In this document: piece after piece, positions 25,510 through 37,202 of the stretch
Layout: every line of letters starts with the position of its first letter
How positions within the stretch are numbered: the first letter of the stretch is position 1
NCBI GenBank assembly: GCA_009792885.1
Contig: WMCF01000011.1
Location: 18,480,126-18,544,125 of the forward strand
DNA: 64,000 nucleotides
DNA from: Eremophila alpestris peregrina
Lineage: Eukaryota; Chordata; Aves; Passeriformes; Alaudidae
Direction: 5' to 3'
The notes under the pieces: generated by a model
Told to the model about the DNA's origin: nothing
Database searches by the model: none
Seen by the model: the letters and a program-made list of their open reading frames with translations, nothing else
Position numbers and translations under genes: made by a program

Positions 25510-25561
25510 TGATGATGATATTATTATTATTATTATTGTTGTTATTGTTATTGTTATTATT
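25510..25561. repeat. (ATT)n/(GTT)n trinucleotide repeat
   Basis: About 50 bp starting as gatgatgat, changing to pure att units and then interrupted by gtt units. Confidence 0.92.
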
Positions 25562-26708
25562 CCTGATTCAGGCATGCTTGTAACTGCACGTCTGACTTGG
25601 AGCACCCAGTGGAAGTGAAGTGTGTGCTCCAGGACCTCATTAAATGAGAACCACAAAGCAGGATTTGAGAAAGCCCAGATGACAGTGAAGTCCTCTCAGC
25701 AAGCTCTTGGCTTGAGAGCACTCTGATTAATGTCATTTGCTACCTCTTTTGGCTTTAAAGACAAGGAGCTGTTAAAATAAAAGAAACCTCAAGTTGAAAG
25801 CACTGGGGAAAAAAAAATCAATCAAGCCCCAAATAGCTGTATTTTATCCTGGGGCAAAATCTCAGACATAACAGAGAAATTACATAGCCTGAATGAGAAA
25901 GAGAAAAAGGAAGGTTTTATGTGCGGTCTTGCTGCGGTATTGCCCGAAGCCATGCTGAGGTGGCTTCTCACCTGGTACCTGCAGAAACTGTGAACTCCCC
26001 ACAGGAGTTCAGGGGCAGCAAGATACCCTGCTGGAAATACAGATTGCTGGAGGAGCTCTCTGACAGTGCATCACCAGATGTGGGGCTGCAGCTTTGCCCC
26101 CGGGGCTCCAGGCTGCCCCACAGCCCCAGTCTCAGACCCCCACGGGAGCTCACACCCAGAGGAATAACGGGGACAGGCATCGAGCAGAGCTCTCTCATTT
26201 GGCCGTGGGATCTGAAGGCGTGTTCCTTTCAGAGGCTCCAGGTCCAGCCCCTGAAGTTAAATCTTGGTCTCAATGAAACCGACAGTGAAACTCCCATCGA
26301 TTCCCTCTGGTCTGTGCTCTGCCCTGTGGTGGGAGGAAAGCGGCACCCTCGGAGCGGAGTGACTCCATTTGAAAGGCCTCTTCCCTCATGTGGGGAAACA
26401 GCTCCTGGTGCTCATTCCCGCAACTGCTCCAGCCCGGTGCCGTCTCTGCCGCAGGGATGAGCTTGGGGAGGGAGGCACCAAGTGCCCTTCCACTGCTTTT
26501 AATAAAAAAGCAGATTGAACAGGAGACGGGAGAAGAAATCCCTGACTGTCGTTAAACACCCAAGGCCACGCTGGGCGCGGGCTCTGCTCTGCTCGCAGAC
26601 TTCTTGTGGGTTTTCGTCTGTTTCTTCTGCTTCCTTCCCCAATACTCTAACCTCTTGTCTTTGTTTCATTTCCACTTTGGGAAGAGGGGAAAGACGGCAA
26701 GAGGCAAA

Positions 26709-26746
26709 TAATAAAAAAAAAAAACAAACAAAAACAAAAACAAAAC
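26709..26746. repeat. A-rich (AAAAC)n tract
   Basis: Poly-A followed by aaaac/aaac units, about 890 bp upstream of the OVOL2 start codon. Confidence 0.85.
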
Positions 26747-26810
26747 GAGGAGGGGAGAGAAAAGGCTGTGACACGCTTTGAATTTTAAATCAATGACTGA
26801 AAAAGAATAA

Positions 26811-26840
26811 TTTTTTTTTCTTTTTCTTTTTTTTTTTTTC
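26811..26840. repeat. poly-T tract
   Basis: About 30 bp, T except for two interrupting C residues. Confidence 0.85.
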
Positions 26841-27178
26841 CTGAACAGAAGAAAGGCTAGTCATTAAGAAAAAAATAACAACTTTCTCTTCCTGCTGCTG
26901 CCCCGAGGACAGCTCGGCCTCTTTCGGCAAGCCTTCCCCTCGACGGGCTGTCCCGGGGGGTCTCCGCTCAGCCCCCTGTGGGCGGCGGGAAGCCTCACTC
27001 GGGAAAGGGGAGCAACCCCGGCCCCCATTCCCGGCAGGGCATCCCGGTGCGGCGGCGGAGAGAGGGACAGCGGGCCCGGCAGGGCGGGGGTTCCGCCGGC
27101 GGGGCGCGGGCAGGCTGCAGCGGTGGGGCTCCCTCCCAGTTTGGGTTTTTGGTTTGGGGTATATTTGTTTTGGTTTGG

Positions 27179-27227
27179 TTTTTTTTTGGAGGGGGGGGGG
27201 GGGGTTTTTTTTTTTTTTTTTTTTTTT
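27179..27227. repeat. adjacent homopolymers T9, G14, T23
   Basis: Nine T, then GGA, 14 G and 23 T in a row. Such a run could form unusual DNA structure and is a typical site of sequencing length error. Confidence 0.9.
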
Positions 27228-27597
27228 AATTTTCAGACGTTAAATTCTTTCGCAAACATTCATGCCTTAGGAAGGGCTGGAACAAAGCTCAGCTGCTCCA
27301 ACCGGTCGGACAGGTAAGCAGACTTGTTGACACCGTTATGTTTGCAGCACGCATGCTCCTTCCCAAGTTTCCTGGTGCATTTTTCTATTCCACCTTATGA
27401 AACTTTCCTCCCCCCCCCACCCTCTCCCCTCTCCTCCCCTCCCCTTCCCCTCCCCGCGCCTCAGCGGCTCTGCCCGGTGCGTGCGGTCCCGCTCCCCGGA
27501 CGGCAGCGCAGTGCCCGCGCCCCGTCGGGCTGCGGGCGGGCGGCGGGGCTGAAGCGGCCGCTCCGCTCCGTGCCCAGCCGTGCCCCCTGCCCTCGCC

Positions 27598-27697
27598 ATG
27601 CCCAGAGCCTTCCTGGTGAAGCGCCGGAGCCCGCAGCCGGCGGTGCGCAGCTGGGATGGGCTGCCCGACGAGGAGAGAGCCGACACCTACATCCCAG
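27598..27697 (+). CDS. OVOL2: OVOL2 coding exon 1
   Basis: 33 codons plus one base, from ATG in a cgccatg context through ERADTYIP to the donor GTACGG. It carries the SNAG-like motif. Confidence 0.94.
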
Positions 27698-30600
27698 GTA
27701 CGGCGCCGGCGGCCGCCGCCCCGCGCTCGGCGCCGCCGGGAGCAGCGGAGGGAGCGGGGTCCCCGCGGTCCGAGGAGGGGGCGGCTCAGGGAGGGAGCTT
27801 TGCCGGGCCGGGGCAGCCCCGAGGTGGCGGGCGGCGGCTTCGAGAGAGCTGGGGGAAACGCGGTGCAGGGGACCTGGACAACGCTCGGGGGGAAAGTCCC
27901 CGGACAGCGGCGGCGGTGCCAGCCCCGCCGGGCCGGGCCGCCCCCATGCCTGGCAGCGTCTGCCACCCCGGGGATGGCGGGGCGGGGAGCTGGGGGGGAA
28001 CGTGCGTGTGTGTCCGGGAAGGTGGGAAACCTCGTTTGCATGAGAAAAGTGGCTGGGGGAGGAGAAGGAAGGACCCAGGGCGGGGAGGGGGCGGGGGGGG
28101 CAGGATGATGTACTCCTGGCCTTCCCCCTCTCCTCCTCCCGCTCCTTCTGCCCTTGCCCGGGGTATAACGGGAAGGCGGCGGACTGGCTTGTTTGAACTT
28201 TGGGACCGTTCGTGTTTGAGTTTCCGATTGCAGCGTGAGCCGGGGATCCTCCCCCGCCGCCAGCGGCCCGCCCGCAGGTTAAACACCGGGGCCCGCCGCC
28301 TCCCTCCCCTGCCCTGCCCGCGGCTCCGGAGTCCCCCCGCTTTATCGCCTCCCCACCCCGTTGCAGGCGGGATCGGCTGCGTGCTGCTGGGCTACGAGGA
28401 CAGCTGCAGCCTGGAGAGCAGCGGCAGCAGCGGGACCCGGGACGCCGAGCCCAGCGACCCGCCGACGCCCCAGCCTGCCCCCGGCGAGCTGGGCACGGGC
28501 GGGGGGATGCTGCTGGACCTGGCCGTCAAACGCCCCATGGTCAGGTCAAAAATCAAGGTAAACTCCCGCACCCCAAGCATCTCTTCTCTAGCAGTGGGGT
28601 GACCCCAGTTCAAGGTCAAGGCCCGGCTGCTGCCCGGGGACACCGGGTGACAACAGTCCCTTGGGCTCTCTTTGCCAGTGGTGACAGCACCTGTCCTGCA
28701 CTCCGAGGTGGAGGCCTGCGAGAGCAGCCGGCCGCAGGACGGCAGCAGCAAAGCCTCGTAAGCGATGTGCCATAATCTTCCAGTGCCCTTTGCCTTCTCT
28801 TATCCTTGCCTGGGACGTGCTGACCCTGACCTGCTTGGCTTGGGTCCCGCAGGAGCTCTGAACCCAGCCAGGAAGGACCAGCCCTGGCAGCTAGGAGTCA
28901 TGCCCCACGGTGCGTGGGTGGATCTTGTTCCTTAGCATGGGGCCTCCTTAAAAGCTGCCTTCTAGGTTGTACTCAAGCCTTCACCAAGAGGGTCTGGAAT
29001 GGCTCTTCACGCTGCCCCCTCCCGCCTTGACCTATCAAGAAAGCGGCTCAAGGTTCTCCTCCACAGGTGTGAGAGACCATTGCCATCTTGAGGCCGACCT
29101 GCAGGCTTGGGTGAAACGGGGCAATCATCTGTCCACTGACTTTGCTGAAGAGCTTCTCTGCTGCACGGGCAGGAGCTCTGGCTGTCTGGGTGTTCCCTGC
29201 GCAGAACCAGCAGAGCAGCGGCAGCGATTTCCCCCCAAGCCTGAGAGGGCAAATTGCTTACGGTGCCTCAGGTCCTCGTGGTACCTGAGAACACCGAGCT
29301 CCCCAAACAGCGCCGCATCTCTCTCTGAGCAGCCAGGGCTCCCTCAGCAGAGGTGGAGCCAGGCCACCCCAGCGCTAGTCAGGAGGAGATGTGTTTACCG
29401 CTGGTAGTTAACACCTCGTTAAACCCTGGCTGCTGCTTTGCTGGATGGAGCTGTAAAAATTACCATTGTCTGTGCCGGGCTGACAGCTTCTCAGTCACCG
29501 TGTTCTTTAGTCTCATGATTAGGTTTCACCCCGGTTATATGCAGCTGCTTGAGGTGGAGTCATAGCCCTGTTGCCCAACAGATTCTTCCCAGATGGCTCC
29601 CCCTCCAGTTTCACACCTCGTGGTTTCACAGCTGCCGCTTTCTTTAATCTTTCTTTACAATTTCGAGTGGCGTTGCTTCAGTAGTAAGCAGAAGAGGAGG
29701 ACCGGGAAAAATAACTGGCTCTTCAGGAACAAGAAACCCCAGACGTATTCCTGTCTTTGTGAAAAGCCCGCCCTGCTGCTGTTTGACTTTAACCTTCTTT
29801 GTACAATTTAACCTGGGCTATTCGTGACCATCACAGCAAAACCTCGTTCCAGCAGAGCTGGGAATTTTCAGCCGATGGATGTGTGCACGTGGTCCTGTCT
29901 GCTCTGCTGCCTTTCCCTCATCCCGGGGCGTCTAACAGGGGGCACGTCTGTGTGTTCCAACAGGAATAATTAAACCAGCAGCGCGGTATTTACATTTTCC
30001 AGACATTAAGCTTTCCCTCTGAGGAATGATCCAGGAGCTGAATCATCAGTGTCTTCTCTAGTCAAGTTATGTCACGGTGTTGTCAGAATGCTTTTGGTGC
30101 TAGGAGTGGGAATGAGATTACTCCCTTATGTCACTTTGCTGTTAATTAACGAGCCGGGGACACCAACGGGGGAAGATTAGGGCCATTGTTTCAGTCTCTG
30201 CTGAGTCAGCACAGCGTGCCTTGGGTTTATCTCTCCAAAACCACCTTTTTTTATCACTGATGGCTGGCTTTTGAGGGACCCGGAGCAGTTGGTGGCGTGA
30301 CTAGTGAAACAACTCTCTTGCACCACAGAGGACTCCCCTTCTCCATCCAGATATCAGCTGAGTGCAGGAACAAACACACGTGTGCTCCCACAGAGAGGTG
30401 CTCATAGCCTAAGCTCGTCTGTTCATGGATGTAGCTGGATAAGGGTTGCTACCTCTGGAATGAAACCACTACACAGAATTTGTTTTAACCCCTGGATCCA
30501 AGCTGGCCAGAGATGATGCCACAGTCCCAAACTGTGCACATTAGGTCCTCCACCTGACTGCAAGGAAAGCATGAAGGTTTCACCCAGCAGGAAAATCTTG

Positions 30601-33600
30601 AATGCTTTCACTTTTCATTTGTAGTATATCCCCCCCTTTTTTTTTAATGCCACAATAAGCCCTGCTTGTTTTGCTTTATTCCTTGTGTTGGTCCTCTGTT
30701 GTTCATCCCAATGCTCACACAGTCCTCTCCCACCCCTCAGTTCACCACTGGCACCTGCAACGACGCAGCCCTGCATAGCTGCGAGCTGTGTGGCAAAGGC
30801 TTTCGCCTGCAGAGGATGCTCAATCGCCACGTAAAGTGCCACAGCCAGGTCAAGAGACACTTGTGCACCTTCTGTGGAAAAGGCTTCAACGACACCTTTG
30901 ATCTGAAGAGGCATGTCCGGACCCATACTGGTGAGAATGTGTTCCCTGGGGACCCGCGGGAGGCTCCGGGGGAGAAGGGGTGGGATGGAACAAGGACAAG
31001 GAGAGGGTGGGGGTAATCTGGAAAGATCATAACACACATGGTTAACAACATTTGCAAAAAATAGTGGGGATGCAGTGGAGGAAAGGGGAAGACGTGAGTG
31101 TGGACATAGAGAAAAGTCCTGGGAATGATCCTGGGAAATCTGAGGAGAACTATTGCAATCCGTGTGAAGCAGTGAGGGTGCAGGACCTGCCATCCACACC
31201 TCGTGTGGACACAGCCCCGTGCTGCCATGCCGGAGGGAGGGAGGCTGGGATAAACGCCCCGGATAACCTGCCTGGAATAACCACTCTGGGATAGGGAATC
31301 ACTGCGCAGTTATCCGTGAGCAGCGATTAGTGGAGGCAGGAGCTCCATGAAAACGCTTTGCCCTCTAGAGGCAACGAGCAGCAGTTTCCTGGGGATTTTG
31401 CTGTGGAGAGCCTTCCCAGCTGATTCCTGCGCTGAATGAGATTCTGGCTTGATTTTGGAAATGTCTGGAGCAACCAGAGTGTGGTTCATGCTGTGCCTCC
31501 CCCGGGCTGGAGCATGTGCTCTCTTGTGGCCACTCTGCAGTTCCTGAGTCCATCCCAAACAGCAGTGGTTGTGTTTCTGTAGCCTCAAATCCAGCTCACT
31601 TTTCCCAGAAGTTCTTACCCCAGTCTGCAGCAGGGAGAAGGCTGCCAGTTTGATTGGCTTTTTTTTTCCTTGGTGGAAGCAATGGCTTAAATAAACATCA
31701 ACCCCATCCTCACCAAGGACAATACTTCCTGGTGGGCCAAGCTGGTTGTGCTCAGCAGGCTTTGCACTGTTGGGCACCCAGAAGGTGCATCCACCACATC
31801 TCACAGGCACATCCCGTCTTTCCAGATGTGTGGTCACCCAATGGGAGCTGGAGATTATTTGGGCTTGCTCTGCAAAGCCCCATTAAGCAGCTGAACTACT
31901 AGAAGTGCCACCAGGATGTTGGTAGGTGGGAGCTGTTTCTTAGTAGTAGAGCCCCCCAAAAGTACACCTGTTTGGATGGGAAGGCATTGCCTAGAGCCAA
32001 TGTTTTGGGCTGTTTGGGTTTGTTTGCAAAGCTTTCATGTGGGAAGGAGAGCTACCACTGGGGTATGGCTGGAGTGTGGAGTCGGTACTTCCAAAAGAAG
32101 TGATTTTTCAAATTATCCCCTCATCAGAGAGTCAGAAAAGAAATCCAAGATGGTCTCTGGTCAGAATAATTTAAAATTATTTCTAAGTGATTTTAAATGA
32201 TTCCTAAGTGATGGAGAGGTTCCCACAGCCCTGATGGGCTGTGCCCTCCTGGCACTACCCTTTCTGTGCTTGTGTTCCTGCCTGTGGAGTGCTGGAGCAG
32301 GCACCAAGGATGGTGGAGGTTTGAATTGCCTTCAAATGAGCATGAAACTACTTTTTGTGTGTGAATTCTAATTAAGGTTTGGGCTTTCTCTCCAACTGCA
32401 GTTTAATGGAAATGAAGCAATTTCACAGCAGCAGGCATTAGGAAACTTTTGTCTTTAGAGTTTAATCTGGTACACTGGGATAACCTCTTTTAACTAAACA
32501 AAAATGCAGTTGAGATGCTGCTTATTGGAACTTCTAATTAGCTTGGATTTCTAATAGAAAGATCAGCTCCTGACTGGTAACTCAATGCAATCACAAAGTT
32601 ACAGCTGTCTGAACAGACCAATCTGGTTTACCCTTTCCTGCCTGGCTCACCATAGGTCTGATCTTCCAGGCCCTGGCACTCCACCTTCCCTGGGGAAAAC
32701 AGGGGGTTAGGTGACTCCTTCTATCAGTTTTTAGGGTAGTCTTTGCTTGGAAACTTACTGATCTAGTCTAGTAAGTAGAATTCATGCTAGGGTTAGATTC
32801 TTTCAAGTGTTTCTAAATCCTCAGCTCTTTAAGCACTGCGGGGCTTGTCAGATCAGTGTTGATTGGTGGTAAAATTGATTTTTGTGATGTTGGTTGTCTG
32901 GGCTTTCATATCACAAGTCAGTTTCTTCTCCCTCCTGTGGAAACAAACAGTTATTTCTTTCATCTTCCTGCACTTCTCCTCTAGAAATTTGTAATTTCAG
33001 TCATCAAATCTGTATGATATGAAAGCACTTGGGATTGCTGGGCATTCACTGCTGTTCACTGAAACCTCATTAAACCAGAAGAGAAAAATTAAAATCTTCC
33101 CAAGACAGAAGTTTTCATTCATTATAAAATGATATTTCATTCATTATAAAATCTGTAACTGATAGTTTTACCTAAGCACAGGATTCCAAATAGTCAGGGG
33201 TCTAAATTAAGTTTTGCAGGAGTTGATAATGGCTGCCTTAGGACAAAACCACTGGTGACCTCTCTTATCCCCAGTGTCTGCCTGCGCCTTCTCAAAACAT
33301 TCCTAGGTTTTCTTTGCCTAAATATACCAACCTATTCCTGAAAACCTTGGCCTGGAAGTAGGATGTTTTGTTTAGAGAGGCAGCTCCTTGGGTTGTGTTC
33401 TCAGCAGCTGGGATGCGTTCTCAGGAGCTGACATGCCGGAGCCTTGCTCTTGGCTGGCTGTAGGAAAGAGGAGTCGGGACACAGGTGACATAGCAGGTGA
33501 TCCCAGTCTTTTCCCGCTGCAGGCATTCGCCCATACAAGTGCGAGGTCTGCAACAAGGCCTTCACGCAGCGCTGCTCGCTGGAGTCGCACCTGAAGAAGA

Positions 33601-33833
33601 TCCACGGCGTGCAGCAGCAGTACGCCTACAAGCAGAGGAGGGACAAGCTGTACGTGTGCGAGGACTGCGGCTACACGGGCCCCACGCAGGAGGACCTGTA
33701 CCTGCACGTCAGCAGCGTCCACCCCGGCAGCGCCTTCCTGAAGAAAACCTCCAAAAAACTCGCGGCTGTTCTGCAGACCAAACTGAGCCCCGTCCTGCAG
33801 AGGAACTCCAGAGAGGACGGCAAGGACGAGTGA
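27598..33833 (+). CDS. OVOL2: OVOL2, zinc-finger transcriptional repressor
   Basis: Four coding exons (27598-27697, 28367-28557, 30741-30930, 33523-33833) join into 263 residues; the human protein has 275. OVOL2 is a nuclear repressor that maintains epithelial identity. The N terminus MPRAFLVKRR is a SNAG-type repressor motif. Residues about 34-95 are a poorly conserved Ser/Gly/Pro-rich linker. Four C2H2 fingers follow: C111/C114/H127/H131, C139/C142/H155/H159, C167/C170/H183/H188 and C206/C209/H222/H227. The linker GIRPYKC and the tail KKTSKKLAAVLQ are those of OVOL proteins. The N terminus and the gene order separate OVOL2 from OVOL1 and OVOL3. It diverges from PET117 and converges on MGME1. 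Confidence 0.96.
28367..28557 (+). CDS. OVOL2: OVOL2 coding exon 2
   Basis: The acceptor TTGCAG precedes GIGCVLLGYEDSCSLESSGS. It encodes the variable linker and ends with PMVRSKIK before GTAAAC, as at the matching boundary in mammals. Confidence 0.93.
28558..30740 (+). other. OVOL2: OVOL2 intron 2
   Basis: 2.2 kb of unique sequence. It has a spliceable-looking open segment at 28,679-28,757 that does not match the required exit phase. No repeat is visible. Confidence 0.7.
30741..30930 (+). CDS. OVOL2: OVOL2 coding exon 3 (fingers 1 and 2)
   Basis: It follows a pyrimidine-rich acceptor ending CCCCTCAG. It encodes FTTGTCNDAALHSCELCGKG onward through two complete C2H2 fingers to HVRTHT, with donor GTGAGA. 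Confidence 0.96.
30931..33522 (+). other. OVOL2: OVOL2 intron 3
   Basis: 2.6 kb. The part from about 32,350 to 32,620 is AT-rich with several TAATTA/TTAAT-type homeodomain cores and may be regulatory. I see no exon or repeat. Confidence 0.65.
33523..33833 (+). CDS. OVOL2: OVOL2 coding exon 4 (fingers 3 and 4, C terminus)
   Basis: The acceptor CGCTGCAG precedes IRPYKCEVCNKAFTQRCSLE. Finger 4 and a basic tail follow, ending at SREDGKDE and TGA at 33831-33833. Confidence 0.96.
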
Positions 33834-34043
33834 CACAGGGGGGCTCGCGGCGCTCGGCGGGAATGAAGTTTACACGTAGGACTATATATGTTATTTTTTT
33901 TTTTAAGAACCATTTTGAAAGAAACACCTGAAATTAAAGGGACACTTTTGTTAACAGGACTCTTGATGTTGGTAAAACCTCAGCTTGACAGAACTATTCC
34001 CACTTGTGATGAAAACATGAGACTTTTTTTTTTTAATCTGGCC

Positions 34044-34049
34044 AATAAA
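34044..34049 (+). terminator. OVOL2: OVOL2 proximal poly(A) signal (AATAAA)
   Basis: The first AATAAA after the stop codon, giving a 3' UTR of about 230 nt if used. Confidence 0.5.
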
Positions 34050-35123
34050 AACAGAATGCTTGCAAGGGCTGTCACCTCTAGGATGGAGTATTTGCTGAAC
34101 TGACATTTGGTCAGCCTGTTTTCTGTTCCAGCTCTACCACAGGTCTGAACACCCCTGACAAACGAGTTCACCTTTATGTATTTTGTAAGGCTAATAACTG
34201 TTACCTCCCATGCAAATTACTTACGAGAGGTTTGGGTGAAAAGTGTTGGGCAAGAGCGCTACAGGTACACGGTTCTATGCAACATTAATTACAGTGCCTT
34301 AAGAACAGGAGTGCATTGTATCAGCAAATGAGTTAAAATGTACAAATACCCTTAGCTCTGCCCCCTGTGCAGTCTGCTAACAATTTATGTGTGATCCAAG
34401 GTGAGCTGAAACCGTTCCCAAAGGATGCAGAATGTTTTCTTCCCAAAGTTTATCTACTAGTAAATGACATTATTCTAGTGCAGACTTTTGGTTATGTCTT
34501 AAGTACTTGAAGCCATGGATTTTTATCATGTTGATATACAAGTGAAATCTTAGCTCTGATGTTCCTGGACTTGCCATGCTCACTTTGAGGATTATTACCA
34601 CATCCTTTTAACATACACCAATAGCAGAAACCCAAAGAAAGCACTGTAATGACTTGAAAATAAGTATTTTCTGTCATGATGAAATGCAATTTTCTGTATA
34701 TTTTATGGTGTATGTGTGTTTGGGGATTTTTTTTTTCTCTGTTGTATTCAAGTGCCTGTTCATTAATACAACAATGCAGTGGAAAAGGGGATTGAGCCTG
34801 TATCTGCTTCAGGAGATCAGTGCAGAACTGCAGGCACCAATCTGGATGCTCCTCTGCCACCACTGAGTAGAAGGCTCCTCCCACCTAAAATACTAAGTCA
34901 GGCTTAGCTAGGACTTTTACTGTCATTGCTGCTAAAATGAGACATTTTGAGCAACTTTGCAAGAATTGTAAAAAAAAAATCTTTTCAACTTGCTTCAGTT
35001 TCGTACAGGCACCTGCTTGGGTTTTTGGTGGGGAAAAGATTCTAGGTGTCTTAAAGCATGCCTAAGGATATTCATATTTTTTTCAGCACAACTGTTGGTG
35101 CTTGAGACCTTGAAAATGAGGAT

Positions 35124-35129
35124 AATAAA
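35124..35129 (+). terminator. OVOL2: OVOL2 distal poly(A) signal (AATAAA)
   Basis: A second AATAAA about 1.3 kb past the stop, followed by T-rich sequence. Use of it would give a long 3' UTR. Confidence 0.5.
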
Positions 35130-35159
35130 GTGATGCTACTGTGTTAAGATCAAACTTAT

Positions 35160-36060
35160 TCTATGTAGCAGGAAAGTTTGTACAATACTTTAATAAGTGG
35201 GAAGTTGCTGGGGGAAAAAAAGCATCTGAGGTAAATTAGAAGATCCTGACTTTGCAGAAAGAGCTAAAGCTTGTGCACTGACCCCCAGGTCTTATCACTG
35301 AGCAGAGTAAAGGGAAGGCTGCTCACTCTGCAATGGGATTAATGTTCACCTGACTGCACAGGATTTGTATGCTCAGCTCTGCTGAAAACTCAGCCCTTCC
35401 CCTGGCACAGCAGAGCTGTAGATGAAACCCTTCCTCTCCAGCCAGAGCCATGTTTTGTCTCTGTACCTGTGTGCATGGGTTGGATTTTTATCCCTCCTGC
35501 ACCACGTGTTGCTTTTGCTCTCCCTCCAGTGTCACTGCCACAGCACATCCCTGCTGACAGAACCACAGGCACAGTGAGGTGGGCACAGAAAGGATTCACA
35601 ACAAAAGGGAGCAGGTAGCAGGGCACAGGTTAAAACCCATGCTGGATGGAGAGCAAAGCTGGATGTCAGAGCTGAAGTAACTGCCCTGGCTGCCCAGCAA
35701 GTTTTCCTGCAGAGGACAGACAGTACCTGTAGCAGTGCCCTGGGCACGTCACTTCAACAGTCTGGCAACTTAATTGAAGCTAGTCACAAAGTGTTTTGGG
35801 GTTTGCGTGACACTGGTGACAGCCACCTGCCAGTCCTGCTACAGGACAAACCAGCTTGTGCTGCTCCAGAAATGCTCCACAGCTCAGCCAGGGATGCCCA
35901 AGGCAGCAGCCAGGCTTTCAGAAGTGCCAGACACGAGTGACTCCCACTGGTGCTGTCTGCCTCCTGGCTCTCTGAAGTACAGACTCAGCTGGGACTTAGG
36001 GTTACAAACTGGCTTTGCTGGCAGCCTTCCTCAGGCGCGGGGTTCTCGTTTATTTTCTCA
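35160..36060. other. gap between convergent OVOL2 and MGME1
   Basis: Unique sequence between the likely 3' ends of two convergent genes. Nothing recognisable in it. Confidence 0.6.
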
Positions 36061-36082
36061 AAGCTTAGGGATTGGTCATAGC

Positions 36083-36088
36083 TTTATT
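36083..36088 (-). terminator. MGME1: MGME1 distal poly(A) signal candidate
   Basis: AATAAA on the minus strand, about 1.1 kb past the MGME1 stop. Another AATAAA lies at 36180-36185. Confidence 0.35.
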
Positions 36089-36857
36089 TGTAAGCTGCAG
36101 TGTTATTGTGAAAACTCATACATACAATTCGTGGAAGGCAAAGAGAATGAGGAAAAAAGCTTTCCAGAGCAATGCTGCATTTATTCACAAACTTATTTGA
36201 AAAAAACCAAACAAAGCCCAAAGAGAAACCCCTGAAAAACAGCCCCCAAAACCCAACTAGCAGCTCTTCACCCCTCAGAAGGCCCAGTTTCACAGCTAAG
36301 GGCCTGCTTTGATGCAGAAACTCCCTCCTGTGACACTGGGGATCGTTCCATGGGGTGGTCTCCTTGTTGGCTCAAACCCACAGCAGAGTCAGGAGAGCTG
36401 AAGGCAGTGGCAGCACAGAGCTCCCAAGCCAAGGCACACAGCCCGTTTCACAGTGCTTTTCTGTGGGCTGGGTATTAAAAAACCTGCAGGAGGAGCCACT
36501 AGCAGCAGCCAACATTCCCACCTCTCAGAACACTTGCTGGAAGTTTCTGTGAGTGTTGGTTCCAATTCTGCTCCTCTCTTGCTGAGCCACTTCAGCTAAG
36601 TGGCCACTTTGTTGTACTATTCTAAGTAAGAGCTAATGAGGACTTTCATTATAACTCTCAGTACAGGTTTTCCAGTTGTAGCTGTAAGGAAAACCACAAA
36701 TAATAACAAGCCTGATGATGGCATGAGCAAGAACTGACTGAAACCAGTCTACTATATCCATTTCTTTATCATTTGCATTTCTCTCAGCTCACACATCACA
36801 TATGTTGTTTTGCTTTAGTTCACCAACTTCATTTTCAAAGACTCAGTTCTGCAACAT

Positions 36858-36863
36858 TTTATT
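36858..36863 (-). terminator. MGME1: MGME1 proximal poly(A) signal candidate
   Basis: AATAAA on the minus strand, about 340 nt past the MGME1 stop codon. It is the first exact signal. Confidence 0.5.
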
Positions 36864-37202
36864 TTTCTCAAAAGTCACGAAAGAAAGATGATTTGATCAA
36901 GCAGTTTTACCTGATAGTAGAAACTTTCCTATAAACCTCAGGCTGCATAAACTGTGTGGGATACAAAAGAGGCTAAATAAGTTGGCTTTCTTCTGCCTGG
37001 ACCACTGAGGTCACTAACAATATAACCAAATGGATATTCCACATTTGAGAGTTACTTGCCTTTTTGGGAGGGGAGAGAGGGGAGCCCCGCTAGGAAGAAA
37101 TTAGCCAAAGTTACTCAAAAAAGAACATGGAAGTTGTACATTTAAACAAAGGGTTCTTCCTTTGTCTCTCTGCTCAGACCACTTGCTTGTGCTTAGTCTG
37201 GC

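Larger units (their letters stand above)
16451..26880. other. intergenic region between PET117 and OVOL2
   Basis: About 10.4 kb between two divergent genes. Several GC-rich parts (19.5-20.9 and 22.4-23.9 kb) have long open frames on both strands, but none shows a recognisable protein or consistent splice sites. Two AT-rich blocks (16.80-16.97 and 24.90-25.09 kb) look like possible regulatory sequence. Small microsatellites lie at 18.42 and 25.51 kb. I find no gene I can support. Confidence 0.6.
26880..28560 (+). promoter_or_regulatory. OVOL2: OVOL2 CpG island and promoter region
   Basis: CpG-dense sequence surrounds the OVOL2 start codon and the first two coding exons. It contains CCGTTA cores (27333 on plus, 28166 on minus), the DNA site recognised by OVO-family zinc fingers. 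It is interrupted by a T9-GGA-G14-T23 homopolymer run at 27179-27227 and a C/T tract at 27403-27462. The exact transcription start cannot be read from the sequence. Confidence 0.7.

Noticed and set aside
27324..28602. Open frames of 239 and 340 codons through the OVOL2 CpG island
   Set aside because: They arise from GC-rich sequence low in stop codons. The longer one includes real OVOL2 exons 1 and 2 but also reads through intron 1, which has a clear donor and acceptor.
28679..28757. A possible alternative OVOL2 exon in intron 2 (acceptor TTTGCCAG, donor GTAAGC, open in phase 1)
   Set aside because: It leaves in phase 2, whereas OVOL2 exon 3 must be entered in phase 0, so splicing it in would shift the zinc-finger frame. 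No similarity to OVOL proteins is visible.
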